A stretch of DNA of 43,840 bases from Ferruginibacter sp. (GTDB lineage Bacteria > Bacteroidota > Bacteroidia > Chitinophagales > Chitinophagaceae): contig JANXSR010000359.1 of assembly GCA_025352625.1 (NCBI GenBank), positions 1 to 43,840 of the forward strand, written 5' to 3'. Positions within the stretch are counted from its first letter, which is position 1, and every line of letters begins with the position of its first letter. Positions 8,297-16,538 of this stretch are shown here, in pieces. The notes under the pieces were generated by a model. The model searched no databases, was not told the origin of the DNA, and saw only the letters and a program-made list of their open reading frames with translations. The position numbers and the translations under genes are program-made.

Positions 8297-8806
8297 ATGG
8301 ATAAGAAAGCAAATGAATCGTTGGTAGTGATGACAGAACTGGTGTTACCAAACGATACCAATACATTTGGTAACCTGATGGGTGGCCGGCTTATGTACTG
8401 GATGGATATAGCCTCTGCACTGGCAGCGATGAAACATTGCGGATCGCCGGTAGTAACGGCTTCCGTTGATAATATATCTTTTGAAAACCCTATTAAATTG
8501 GGCAATGTGGTACACATTGAAGCCAAGGTAAGCAGGGCATTTAAAACCAGTATGGAAGTGCACCTTAAAGTTTGGGGAGAAGATGCCATACATCAATACA
8601 AATACAAAAGCAACGAAGCTTATTTTACTTTTGTTGCGCTTGACCCTAACAGCAAACCTAAGCCTGTAAACCTCCTGATTGCTGAAACTGAAGAGGAAAA
8701 ATCCTTGTATGAAGGGGCATTAAGAAGAAGACAATTAAGATTGGTATTGGGGGGAAAAATGAAGGCCGAAGATGCAGGGGAATTAAAAGCATTGTTTACC
8801 AAATAA
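8297..8806 (+). CDS. Acyl-CoA thioesterase, hotdog fold (YciA/ACOT type)
   Basis: A 169-residue hotdog-fold thioesterase that hydrolyses acyl-CoA to free acid and CoA. The family signature is seen near residues 16-34: VLPNDTNTFGNLMGG followed by RLMYWMD, which carries the conserved N-x-G-x-x-GG and the Asp after Trp. The central helix and SVDNISFENPI strand follow. It is cytoplasmic, with no signal peptide. The chain length it prefers cannot be inferred. The stop is only three bases from the stop of the convergent secreted-protein gene. Confidence 0.88.
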   Translation: MDKKANESLVVMTELVLPNDTNTFGNLMGGRLMYWMDIASALAAMKHCGSPVVTASVDNISFENPIKLGNVVHIEAKVSRAFKTSMEVHLKVWGEDAIHQYKYKSNEAYFTFVALDPNSKPKPVNLLIAETEEEKSLYEGALRRRQLRLVLGGKMKAEDAGELKALFTK

Positions 8807-8809
8807 GTA

Positions 8810-9946
8810 CTAACCACCCGGCGTATAATTAAAGGGCAGCATATTGGCTGCCTTTTCGTATATCCAGTAGCCGCTGTATTCTACCTCCATCGGGTTGTTA
8901 ATAATGCCTGCATTGTTGAGACTTATATAAGGTGCTTTAACCGTAACATACGAACGAAAACCCACGGGTAAATTTCCCTGGATAAACGTAATTTTTTTTA
9001 AATAATTTTTAGAGGAAGGGTCTCTTTCATACTGCACCAGTAGTTTACCGGGGATGGTAATATTGTAATTATTACTATCGCTGCTGTCTGCCACAATAAT
9101 TTGTGTAGCCGTAACACCCACAGCCATCGCCATTTCTTCCTGTTCATTGGGCTTACCGTTGCTTGGTTTACTACGGCCGTCCGTTGTAACATGAAGCGGC
9201 TTTATAAGGTAAACCTGGTAGCCTTGTTTTTTAAGATCGTTGGCAATTAGCGAGCGGTAAAAATGCACTGTACTGCCATAATAACAACGTTTACGATTTT
9301 TAATCCAACTATTTTTATCGCCCATTTCTTCAAAACGGGTGTATCCATAATAAAAGGTTCTGCCATTATTTTCATCATAAAAAAATTCACCCAGCTCAAA
9401 ACTAATTTTGTAACCCAACATTTTATTGATGATCACCAAAGGCGTATCGCTGTAAGCTTTAATTGAATTTTTTGCACCGCCACTGGTAAAATAAATATCC
9501 CTTTTATTTTTGATACTGCTGCGGCTTGCCTCTTCTGTAATGCCTAAAAATTCTCTTTCAAAAATAGCCAGGTATTTTTTTCTTACTGCATCTGTCAGTA
9601 TCAACACTTCTTTCAACTGCTGTTCTTTTGGTGCCAGTTTAAATACAATATTTTTATCCTGTATACCTGCTTCATTCGGTTTAAAAACGATCAACTGAAA
9701 TCCAACGCCTGAAATAATCAGTTCTGCATTGGCCATATCCGGTACCGGTATAGAAAATTTACCAGCAGCGTTGGCACTGGTGCCAATAGAAGTATTGTTA
9801 AAATACACACTGGCTCCTTCAACTGGTAAACCGGTAGCTTCGCTTATTACAGTACCCTGTAAGGTTTTTTGTGCAATGGAAATAAACGGCAAAAGCAACA
9901 GTAAAATTAAAAAATAGTTGTTAGCTTTTCGTATTAAAAATTTCAT
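8810..9946 (-). CDS. Secreted carboxypeptidase-regulatory-like domain protein, copy A
   Basis: A 378-residue secreted protein with an N-terminal signal (MKFLIRKANNYFLILLLLLP). A carboxypeptidase D regulatory-like beta-sandwich follows (LQGTVISEATGLPVEGASVY, then NTSIGTSANAAGKFSIPV). The rest is a domain without a name known to me, carrying the conserved segments MLGYKISFELGEF, NRKRCYYGSTVHFYRSL and SGYWIYEKAANMLP. It is clearly paralogous to the gene at 10158-11276, 211 bases away on the same strand. Bacteroidota use such regulatory-like domains in outer-membrane and periplasmic proteins. No catalytic residues are apparent. Confidence 0.82.
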   Translation of the reverse strand: MKFLIRKANNYFLILLLLLPFISIAQKTLQGTVISEATGLPVEGASVYFNNTSIGTSANAAGKFSIPVPDMANAELIISGVGFQLIVFKPNEAGIQDKNIVFKLAPKEQQLKEVLILTDAVRKKYLAIFEREFLGITEEASRSSIKNKRDIYFTSGGAKNSIKAYSDTPLVIINKMLGYKISFELGEFFYDENNGRTFYYGYTRFEEMGDKNSWIKNRKRCYYGSTVHFYRSLIANDLKKQGYQVYLIKPLHVTTDGRSKPSNGKPNEQEEMAMAVGVTATQIIVADSSDSNNYNITIPGKLLVQYERDPSSKNYLKKITFIQGNLPVGFRSYVTVKAPYISLNNAGIINNPMEVEYSGYWIYEKAANMLPFNYTPGG

Positions 9947-10157
9947 ATGGCTTACTTATTTACTGCTCACTTTACCCGTGCTCGTGCAGTTGCTGTTTCG
10001 TTTTGCAAGGATACAACTTTTACCTCTTCCCCTGCAACAATTACCGGTAAAGTTCATTCAATTAACAGGTTCCAATCTTTGCAATGAAAATTATTTCTAA
10101 TGTAAATAGCACCTGCTTAAACTTATAAGGCTTAACCGGTAAAAAGGAAATGTACTG

Positions 10158-11276
10158 TTATTCCGTCTGGTAATCGTACGGCAATGTATTCGCTAACCGT
10201 TCATACAACCAATAGCCGGTATAACTTATGGCCGATGCATCACTTAAGGCGCCGGTATTGTTAACATCCACCGGCGATGATTTAAGGGTGAGGTAACTTT
10301 CAACACCTTTATTAAGTGCCCCCTGTACAAACACATTTTGAGAAAGATAAGCCTTACCATATGGATCATGGTAGTATTGCACCAGCAACTTTCCGTTAAA
10401 CCGGATTGAAAAATTATTGCTGCTGTCTATGTATAAAAGCTGTTGGGCCGTTACCGGAACAAAAGCATCCTGGTCATCTACCTGCACCGGCACAGCAGTT
10501 TTGGCATTCCCTTTTGCCGTATCTGCTTTCAGTAAAAAAGTTCCAAATCCCTGTTGTGGTAACTGGTGCGCAAGCAGGCTCCGGTAAAAGTGCAGGGAGC
10601 TGCCATAGTAACAATGCTTTCTATTCTTTCCGTATTTTTTAGCATCGCCCGTTTCTTCATACCTGCAATAAGCAACAAAATCACTTTGTGCGGTAGCATC
10701 ATCATACCAAAATTCAATCAGGTCAAAACTAATTTTGTATCCCAGCATAGCGTTGTCAATTACAAGCGGTTTATCCGCATAAGCAAAAAAAATATTGCTG
10801 CCCGGATCGGATAAAAAATAAATACTGGTATCGTTTAATATGTTACATGCAGCAGCTTCAGCCGATATGCCCAACACCGTGCTGTAAAAAATTTCACGCC
10901 ATCTTTTTTTAATGGCACCGTCAAGCGGTATTGTATTTTGTGGTGCAGGTTCTTTTGCCTGTAATTTAAATACAAACTTCCCCTGCCCTTTCAACTGTGC
11001 TGCTGTTGGTTTAAACACCAGCAAGTCATACCCACTGCCGGATATCACCAGCTCTGAAGTAATATAATTAAGGCTTGTAAAATTAAATGCTCCCTGCTGA
11101 TTTGTTTTGGTGGCAATGGTGGTATTGTTAAAGTAAATGCTGGCATTGGCTACAGGTGCATTTGTAATTGCATCAACCACTCGTCCGTTAAAACTTATTT
11201 GTGCACAGGCAGGAACGTAAAAAAATAATAGTAACAGTAAGCCGCCATGCAGCCACTTTATTTGCAGTGCTCTCAT
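10158..11276 (-). CDS. Secreted carboxypeptidase-regulatory-like domain protein, copy B
   Basis: A 372-residue paralogue of the protein encoded at 8810-9946. It has the same architecture: a signal peptide ending near VPACAQ, a regulatory-like domain (FNGRVVDAITNAPVANASIY) and a C-terminal domain with MLGYKISFDLIEF, NRKHCYYGSSLHFYRSL and TGYWLYERLANTLPYDY. It begins three bases after the stop of the acyltransferase gene, so the two are very likely one operon. The pair arose by tandem duplication and has diverged substantially. No function can be assigned. Confidence 0.82.
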   Translation of the reverse strand: MRALQIKWLHGGLLLLLFFYVPACAQISFNGRVVDAITNAPVANASIYFNNTTIATKTNQQGAFNFTSLNYITSELVISGSGYDLLVFKPTAAQLKGQGKFVFKLQAKEPAPQNTIPLDGAIKKRWREIFYSTVLGISAEAAACNILNDTSIYFLSDPGSNIFFAYADKPLVIDNAMLGYKISFDLIEFWYDDATAQSDFVAYCRYEETGDAKKYGKNRKHCYYGSSLHFYRSLLAHQLPQQGFGTFLLKADTAKGNAKTAVPVQVDDQDAFVPVTAQQLLYIDSSNNFSIRFNGKLLVQYYHDPYGKAYLSQNVFVQGALNKGVESYLTLKSSPVDVNNTGALSDASAISYTGYWLYERLANTLPYDYQTE

Positions 11277-11279
11277 CGT

Positions 11280-12050
11280 TTAATTATCTGTTGAGCTTGT
11301 TGAATGATGTTTTCCTTTTAACATGTATTGCCTGCTTTGTTCTATAGCGTCCATTACCTGCGCTAAAATATTTTCGCAGGTATCGTTGTAATCAATTACC
11401 AATGGATCTTTAAAAGTAACCGAAAGCCTTATACCCTTCTTTTTAAATTTCAATCCCTTTTTATTGAAGGCTCTCCAGTAACCACTAATTACTACCGGAA
11501 TAACAACTGGGCGATGATGCTGAATAATAAAAGCGGTGCCTTTGCGGCCCGGTGCAAAAGGTTTGGTGGTGCCTTGCGGAAAAGTAATTACCCAATTATT
11601 TTTTAAAGCTCTTTCAATTTTCCTGGTGTCGCTGGGGTCTAAATTTTTTCTCACTTCCGTACCGTTTTGCACCCATGTACGCTTAACCGTTATGGCACCA
11701 CCCAGGCTCAATATTTTACTTATCCAATTGCTTTTCATGGTTTCTTCGGCAGCCACATAATTTATTTTGGTAAAAGGCCACAGCAGGTAAAAAGGTATGC
11801 CCAGCTTGTGTTTCTTTCGCCAGCTAACGGCACAAAAAATATGGATAAATGTTATCACCTCTGCAAAGTAAGTCTGGTGATTGCTTACAAACAACACATT
11901 TTGCTTTGGCAGTTTGTGCAGATTTTGCATGCCGTTTACCTGTAGTTTATTAAAGATGTTTATGCCCGGATAGGTGATAGTTCCAACAATAGCATACACA
12001 ATCCCCTTAACAAACCTGCTCTCTTTAAATTTTGTAAAAAAATTCGACAT
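11280..12050 (-). CDS. PlsC-like 1-acyl-glycerol-3-phosphate acyltransferase with altered motifs
   Basis: A 256-residue PlsC/lysophosphatidate acyltransferase-like protein, possibly acylating a lipid at the inner membrane. Motif I is NHQTYFAEV, where the family usually has NHxxxxD. The aspartate position holds alanine, with a glutamate one place later. Motif III is FPQGTTKP instead of FPEGTR. The other regions (AAEETMKS, GAITVKRTW, PVVIPVVISGYWRAF) are well formed. These changes may mark a Bacteroidota subfamily rather than an inactive enzyme. It heads an operon with secreted copy B. Confidence 0.78.
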   Translation of the reverse strand: MSNFFTKFKESRFVKGIVYAIVGTITYPGINIFNKLQVNGMQNLHKLPKQNVLFVSNHQTYFAEVITFIHIFCAVSWRKKHKLGIPFYLLWPFTKINYVAAEETMKSNWISKILSLGGAITVKRTWVQNGTEVRKNLDPSDTRKIERALKNNWVITFPQGTTKPFAPGRKGTAFIIQHHRPVVIPVVISGYWRAFNKKGLKFKKKGIRLSVTFKDPLVIDYNDTCENILAQVMDAIEQSRQYMLKGKHHSTSSTDN

Positions 12051-12160
12051 GTAAATATTTTAAAACGGCAATCGCTGCTGCAATATACGGATTAATCATT
12101 TTTCAATTTAGCCGGGCACGTATTTATTAGCCGGTGTTTTTTCAACAATCAATAAGTTAA

Positions 12161-12168
12161 TATCTTTA
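12161..12168 (+). promoter_or_regulatory. Possible -7 box of the HAD phosphatase gene
   Basis: TATCTTTA differs from TAnnTTTG at the last base and lies 5 bases before the ATG at 12174 and 11 before the ATG at 12180. Short leaders are common in this group. Confidence 0.35.
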
Positions 12169-12173
12169 CCACT

Positions 12174-12830
12174 ATGCAAATGAATACAGTAATTTTTGAT
12201 ATGGATGGACTGCTGATAGATTCTGAGCCTTTGTGGGGTGAAGCAGCCCATGAAATTTTTGGCCGTTATAATTTTCAGTTAACTAAAGCGCAGTATGCCA
12301 CAACTACGGGTATGCGCACAAAAGAGTTTGTTGAGTGGTGGTTTAACTATTATAAAATTGATGCCCGCCACAATGAAGAAGCCGAAAATGCCATACTGCA
12401 AAATGTGGTAGAAAAAGTTGCTGCCAAAGGGAAAGCGCTGCCCGGTGTGGAGCATATTTTTAATTTTTTTATACAACGTAATTTTAAGATTGGTCTCGCC
12501 ACTTCTTCGGGCAAACCGCTGATTGATGTGGTAGTTGATAAACTGGGCATTCGCAATTATTTGCAGTCCATCGAATCGGCGGCCGACCTGCCTTATGGTA
12601 AGCCGCACCCGCAGGTATATTTAAATTGTGCGGCGGCCCTCAACAGCCACCCAACGCAATGCATTTGTTTCGAAGATTCTTTCAACGGCCTCATTGCAGC
12701 CAAAGCTGCCCGTATGAAATGCGTGGTAGTGCCTGCGCCACACGATAGCAAAAATGAAAAATTCAATGCGGCAGATTTAAAAATTTCTTCGCTCATTAAT
12801 TTTAATTCGCTGCTGATGCAGACTTTGTAA
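12174..12830 (+). CDS. HAD-superfamily sugar-phosphate phosphatase, HxpB/YniC-like
   Basis: A 218-residue haloacid dehalogenase phosphatase with all four motifs: I FDMDGLLIDSEP (nucleophile Asp and general acid Asp), II ATSSGKP (Thr/Ser), III the lysine of YGKPHPQVYL, IV CFEDSFNG. The C1-type cap between motifs I and II begins with EPLWGEAAHEIF, as in hexitol phosphatase B and 2-deoxyglucose-6-phosphate phosphatases. It probably dephosphorylates sugar or sugar-alcohol phosphates in the cytoplasm, and the exact substrate is open. Starts at 12174 and 12180 are both possible. Confidence 0.85.
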   Translation: MQMNTVIFDMDGLLIDSEPLWGEAAHEIFGRYNFQLTKAQYATTTGMRTKEFVEWWFNYYKIDARHNEEAENAILQNVVEKVAAKGKALPGVEHIFNFFIQRNFKIGLATSSGKPLIDVVVDKLGIRNYLQSIESAADLPYGKPHPQVYLNCAAALNSHPTQCICFEDSFNGLIAAKAARMKCVVVPAPHDSKNEKFNAADLKISSLINFNSLLMQTL

Positions 12831-13133
12831 AAAGCTTTTTGTCCGGGCTAAGAAGCAATGTGGCGGCATCGTTGCATCGCCCTCTTGTACCGTATACCTG
12901 TGGGGAAATTTTATGGAAGCTATTTGACAAATAAAAAAAAATTACGACAATGTAAAGCTGCATAAATTTTAGAATTGTTGCAACTTAACAACTATCTACT
13001 GAAAAAGTTTTCTACTAAGGAACAATCAAACAAACCTTCACCAAGAAATTTATGAATATACAGACGTGATAGTAAAAATATTTTTTATGACAAAGACTTT
13101 GACTTATCGTTCAAGGTAAAAAGGCTTACTTCC
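12831..13133. other. Gene-free stretch after the HAD gene
   Basis: No ORF with coding character is seen. It starts with the palindrome AAAAAGCTTTTT (12829-12840, overlapping the HAD stop codon), contains one copy of a diverged interspersed repeat (12866-12921) and is otherwise AT-rich. It lies between the HAD gene and a convergent small membrane protein gene. Confidence 0.5.
12866..12921. repeat. Diverged interspersed repeat, copy 1
   Basis: It begins GCATCGTTGCATCGC, 14 of 15 bases identical to a second copy at 19622. Both end in TGGAAGCT 20-45 bases later, with partial resemblance between. It is intergenic, and origin and function are unknown. Confidence 0.35.
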
Positions 13134-13346
13134 CTACTTTGATTTCTTATCCATTGCAACTAAAATTACACCTGCTACAATAGCAAGCCCGCCTGCGTAT
13201 AGCGGCCACTCAACCCGTTTATTTTCTTTTTTATTAATTTCAATCGGGCCAATGTCTACCACTTTTTTGTCGGTAGTAAAATTAATCCCTCTAAACACAA
13301 ACATCAATATCCCTGCTGCAATTAGTATTATGCCAATTATTTTCAT
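13134..13346 (-). CDS. Small two-helix membrane protein, hypothetical
   Basis: A 70-residue protein with two membrane helices (IIGIILIAAGILMFVF and WPLYAGGLAIVAGVILVAM) joined by a charged loop containing KKVVDIGPIEINKKEN, with a lysine-rich end. The layout is shared by many small Bacteroidota membrane proteins, but I cannot assign a function. The ATG at 13346 was preferred over a longer non-ATG start at 13373 because it puts the first helix directly after the Met-Lys. It is convergent with the HAD gene. Confidence 0.65.
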   Translation of the reverse strand: MKIIGIILIAAGILMFVFRGINFTTDKKVVDIGPIEINKKENKRVEWPLYAGGLAIVAGVILVAMDKKSK

Positions 13347-13644
13347 ACAACTATTTTGCTTTCTTAAAGCCAATTATAATGCCATTAAATAAAGTGCTGT
13401 AATGCTGAAAAATTTGCATTTGTTCACATCAGTTGGGGAAATTTTTCACCACCCTATCGTCATGCGACTAAAAATGTCTGTTCTTTTTTGGCACTGTTGG
13501 TACTACTTTTACAGTAAATAAAGAAGGCAGTACATCAGATTATTTATAGAACATTTCTTTTACCAAGAATTCATCATCAATACCAACTTTTGCTTACCAT
13601 TGTTGTATCATTTTAAAAAAATCAACATTAAAACCTGGTAACCA
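13347..13644. other. Gene-free divergent region
   Basis: It separates the small membrane protein gene from the CBM9-like gene. It is AT-rich and shares an 11-base word (GGGGAAATTTT) with the neighbouring gap at 12902. No convincing promoter or RNA was seen. Confidence 0.4.
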
Positions 13645-14760
13645 TTGAACCGCTTCATCTTTTTCATTTCTGTATTCATCCCTTTTTTTTGTATCCCCGC
13701 AGTTTATGCACAGGACTTATTTTCAGGCTACGAGCATTTATTCACTCCCCCTCTGCAATACACAGCTTACCAAGCAAACGGCCCAATCCACATTGATGGA
13801 AAATTAAAAGAAGCTTCCTGGAGTAATGCAGCATGGTCGGCGTATTTTACGGATATTGAAGGCGATAAACAACCGGCACCGCCTCTGCAAACCCGTTTTA
13901 AATTATTATGGGATAGCCAATATGTGTACATAGCCGCAGAGCTGGAAGAGCCCCATATTTGGGCAACCCTAAAACAACATGATGCCATCATTTTTTACGA
14001 CAACGATTTTGAAATTTTTATAGACCCCGATGGAGATACACACAATTATTACGAGATAGAAGTAAATGCATTCAACACCATTTTCGATCTCTTCTTAAAC
14101 AAACCTTACCGCAGTGGTGGCGTGCCATTACTAAACTGGGATGTGCAACAATTAAAATCTGCCGTATCTGTAAAAGGCACCATCAATCGGGCAAACAATA
14201 CTGACAAAAAATGGTTTGTTGAAATGGCCATTCCCCTGCGGTCTGTAAGCAGGGGTAACAAAGTGCAGGTACCAACAAATGGCGTTGCCTGGCGTATTAA
14301 CTTTTCAAGAGTTCAATACGAAACAGAAATTATTAATGGCGGCTACATAAAGAAAACAGATACGCTTACACATCGTACAGTACCCGAGCACAACTGGGTT
14401 TGGTCGCCCCAGCGCGTGGTTAATATGCACCTGCCGGAGCGCTGGGGATACCTGCAGTTTAGTACCGAAAAAGCTGGCGCTGCCAACATAAATATGCCAC
14501 TGCCCACAGCCGAGACATACAAAAAATATTTATGGCTATTGTTTTACAAACAGCAACAATACAGGCAGCAACACAAGCAATATGCAACCGAACTTTCGCA
14601 GTTAAATTTTCCTTCGGCAATTGAAGTTCCTGCATTAAATTGCCAAATCGTTCTTGTAGCAACAGGTTTACAATACACCGCAATCATACAATCAATACCC
14701 GGCACGGACCGATGGCAGATTGACCAGGAAGGTAAAATAAGTAAAGCAACAAATTTATGA
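13645..14760 (+). CDS. Secreted CBM9-like carbohydrate-binding protein
   Basis: A 371-residue secreted protein. The signal peptide (MNRFIFFISVFIPFFCIPAV, cut after AQ) starts on TTG. An in-frame stop at 13639 lies just upstream and no ATG precedes the signal, so TTG must be the start. Residues about 35-250 resemble a family 9-type carbohydrate-binding fold (NGPIHIDGKLKEASWSNA, DNDFEIFIDPDGDTHNYYEI, WFVEMAIPL), as found in xylanases and in stand-alone carbohydrate-binding domain proteins. The remaining C-terminal part has no recognised domain. Its stop overlaps the next start in ATGA, so it is coupled to the glycosyl-hydrolase-like gene. Confidence 0.75.
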   Translation: MNRFIFFISVFIPFFCIPAVYAQDLFSGYEHLFTPPLQYTAYQANGPIHIDGKLKEASWSNAAWSAYFTDIEGDKQPAPPLQTRFKLLWDSQYVYIAAELEEPHIWATLKQHDAIIFYDNDFEIFIDPDGDTHNYYEIEVNAFNTIFDLFLNKPYRSGGVPLLNWDVQQLKSAVSVKGTINRANNTDKKWFVEMAIPLRSVSRGNKVQVPTNGVAWRINFSRVQYETEIINGGYIKKTDTLTHRTVPEHNWVWSPQRVVNMHLPERWGYLQFSTEKAGAANINMPLPTAETYKKYLWLLFYKQQQYRQQHKQYATELSQLNFPSAIEVPALNCQIVLVATGLQYTAIIQSIPGTDRWQIDQEGKISKATNL

Positions 14761-15839
14761 TCAGCAAAAGACAATTTTTAAAATCTGTAATGGTAGCAGG
14801 TTTGGCAAGCACTCAATTACACCTTGATGCAGCCGCCAATGATGGCAGTTACCTAAAAAAAAATAAAAAGAAATGGAAGCATTGGGTATGGCTAAATCCA
14901 AACCCGAAAGATGTTGAAAGCAGTATCGATACCCTGTATGCATCTTATTATGAGGCAGGTATCAGGGGTATTTTTTTTGAGGGCGATAGTGAGAAACATT
15001 TTCGCCTGGCAAAGAAAAATAAATTAGCTGCTCATCGCTGGATGTGGACCATGAACCGTGGCGAGAAGGAACTATTGGAAGCACATCCTGAATGGTATGC
15101 CGTAAATAGAAAAGGCGATTCCTGTGCTGAAAATCCGCCTTACGTTAATTATTATCGATGGCTTTGTCCCTCCCGGGAAGAAGTATACCAGTACCTGGAA
15201 ACACAGGTAAAAAATATTCTTAGCAAAGATTATGTAGACGGTATTCACCTCGATTATGTGCGGTACTGTGATGTTATTCTGCCTTTAAATTTGTGGGATA
15301 ATTATGGCATTGAGCAAACGAAGGAACTGCCGGAATATGACTATTGTTATTGCGATGTGTGCCGTGAAAAATTCAGGATTGAAAAAGGAACCGATCCTTT
15401 GTCCGTTGTGTATCCCGAACAGAATTTATCCTGGCGCAGGTTCCGTTACAACAATATTACCAGGTTAGTTAATCGTTTATCTGCAGTGGCGCACGAATTT
15501 AAAAAGCCCATCACAGCAGCCGTTTTTCCAACGCCGGAAGTAGCCAAAAGAAATGTGCGGCAAGACTGGACCAACTGGAATCTGGATGCTGTTTGCCCCA
15601 TGATTTATCATGGATTTTACAAAGAAGATGTGAACTGGATAGGCGATGCTGTGGCCGAAGGCGTAAAAGGAATTGGTGGTAAATTTCCTTTGTATGCCGG
15701 TTTATATTTACCCGATTTTAAAAGCAATGAAGACATAAAAAAAGGAATTAAACTCGCTATGGAAAATGGTGCAGCGGGTGTTTCCCTGTTTGGAAAAGTT
15801 GATGCACCGGTACTGGAAATATTACAATCAATTACGTAA
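14757..15839 (+). CDS. Exported glycosyl-hydrolase-like (GHL10-type) TIM-barrel protein
   Basis: A 360-residue protein with a Tat-like leader (SKRQFLKS, one Lys in place of the first Arg). The barrel pattern is seen from VWLNPNPKDVESS through IRGIFFEGD, DGIHLDYVRYCD, ITAAVFPTPE, LDAVCPMIYHGFY and GKFPLYAGLYLPDF. GIHLDYVRY and PMIYHGFY resemble the GHL10/DUF187 and related hydrolase families that act on polysaccharides. The acid residues in DYVRY and the FFEGD strand are candidate catalytic positions. It overlaps the CBM9-like gene by four bases, so the pair probably binds and cleaves one glycan. The substrate is unknown. Confidence 0.75.
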   Translation: MISKRQFLKSVMVAGLASTQLHLDAAANDGSYLKKNKKKWKHWVWLNPNPKDVESSIDTLYASYYEAGIRGIFFEGDSEKHFRLAKKNKLAAHRWMWTMNRGEKELLEAHPEWYAVNRKGDSCAENPPYVNYYRWLCPSREEVYQYLETQVKNILSKDYVDGIHLDYVRYCDVILPLNLWDNYGIEQTKELPEYDYCYCDVCREKFRIEKGTDPLSVVYPEQNLSWRRFRYNNITRLVNRLSAVAHEFKKPITAAVFPTPEVAKRNVRQDWTNWNLDAVCPMIYHGFYKEDVNWIGDAVAEGVKGIGGKFPLYAGLYLPDFKSNEDIKKGIKLAMENGAAGVSLFGKVDAPVLEILQSIT

Positions 15840-15881
15840 ATTTAAACACCCTTATTTGCATAACTGACCAACAAAAAAACA

Positions 15882-16394
15882 ATGAGTAATTTGTTTTTTA
15901 TTGAAACCCAGCGGCTCCGGCAGGCTTGAATTTAGATAATTCTTATTGGCATTACTGCCTCCTTCGGTGGGGGTGTTGTTCAACAATTAATTTTAGGCAA
16001 ACCCTAGGGCGACAGACCGGCACCTGACATTTTGTTGGTATTGCTTTTTATTTTGATGGCTGCACTGCTGCTTTTTTTCTATAGCATAAAGCTTAAAACA
16101 GAGGTCAATGAAACCGGCGTTTATTACCGGTTCTTCCTATTTTACACCAGCCCGCAAAAAATTGAATGGACTGCCATAAACAGTGCGGTCGCAATTAAAT
16201 ATCATCCTCTTAAAGAATATGGTGGCTGGGGCATCCGTTATTCTTTTGGCAATAAAAAAGCATACACTATTTCCGGCAACCAGGGCCTGCAACTGGAATT
16301 AAAAAGTGGCCGGCACTTATTAATAGGCACGCAACATCCAACAGAGATTACCCTTTTACTGCAACAACTTTCAGTCAAAAAAATAATCAATTAA
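15882..16394 (+). pseudogene. PH-like membrane protein gene broken by three stops at Trp positions
   Basis: From ATG 15882 to the stop at 16394 there is one continuous frame of 170 codons, interrupted only by TGA (15927), TAG (15933) and TAG (16005). The reading MSNLFFIETQRLRQA, then IILIGITASFGGGVVQQLI, PAPDILLVLLFILMAA, GVYYRFFLFY and EYGGWGIRYSF is a full-length small Bacteroidota membrane protein. It has two helices and a PH-like domain, with conserved Trp residues where the stops lie (RQWWxW and GxPWGD, recalled from relatives). The remaining intact piece starting at a TTG (16032) lacks the first helix. It is most simply a young pseudogene. Confidence 0.75.
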
Positions 16395-16397
16395 TCT

Positions 16398-16444
16398 AAT
16401 TGGCAGTTCACAACAAGTGACATTAATTTTTTCACCTGCCAATT
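16398..16444. repeat. Imperfect hairpin between pseudogene and LiaF-like gene
   Basis: AATTGGCAG (16398-16406) and CTGCCAATT (16436-16444) are perfect inverted repeats 29 bases apart, with a nested TCAC/GTGA pair inside. It may be a terminator, but no T run follows. Confidence 0.35.
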
Positions 16445-16510
16445 GCTGCTGTTTACCGCCAATCTGTATGCACTCGCCTAAAGCCATTTTCATACATACA
16501 CAAGTCATTA

Positions 16511-16518
16511 TACATTTG
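16511..16518 (+). promoter_or_regulatory. -7 box of the LiaF-like operon
   Basis: TACATTTG is an exact TAnnTTTG match, 20 bases before the ATG at 16539. The region around -33 has a TTTT run but no clean TTTG. Confidence 0.5.
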
Positions 16519-16538
16519 TGCTATAAAAATTAACAGCA

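Noticed and set aside
15882..16394. Stop codons read as tryptophan by a recoded genetic code
   Set aside because: Other genes in the window end in TGA or TAG, and TGG codons are used normally elsewhere, so reassignment is not consistent.
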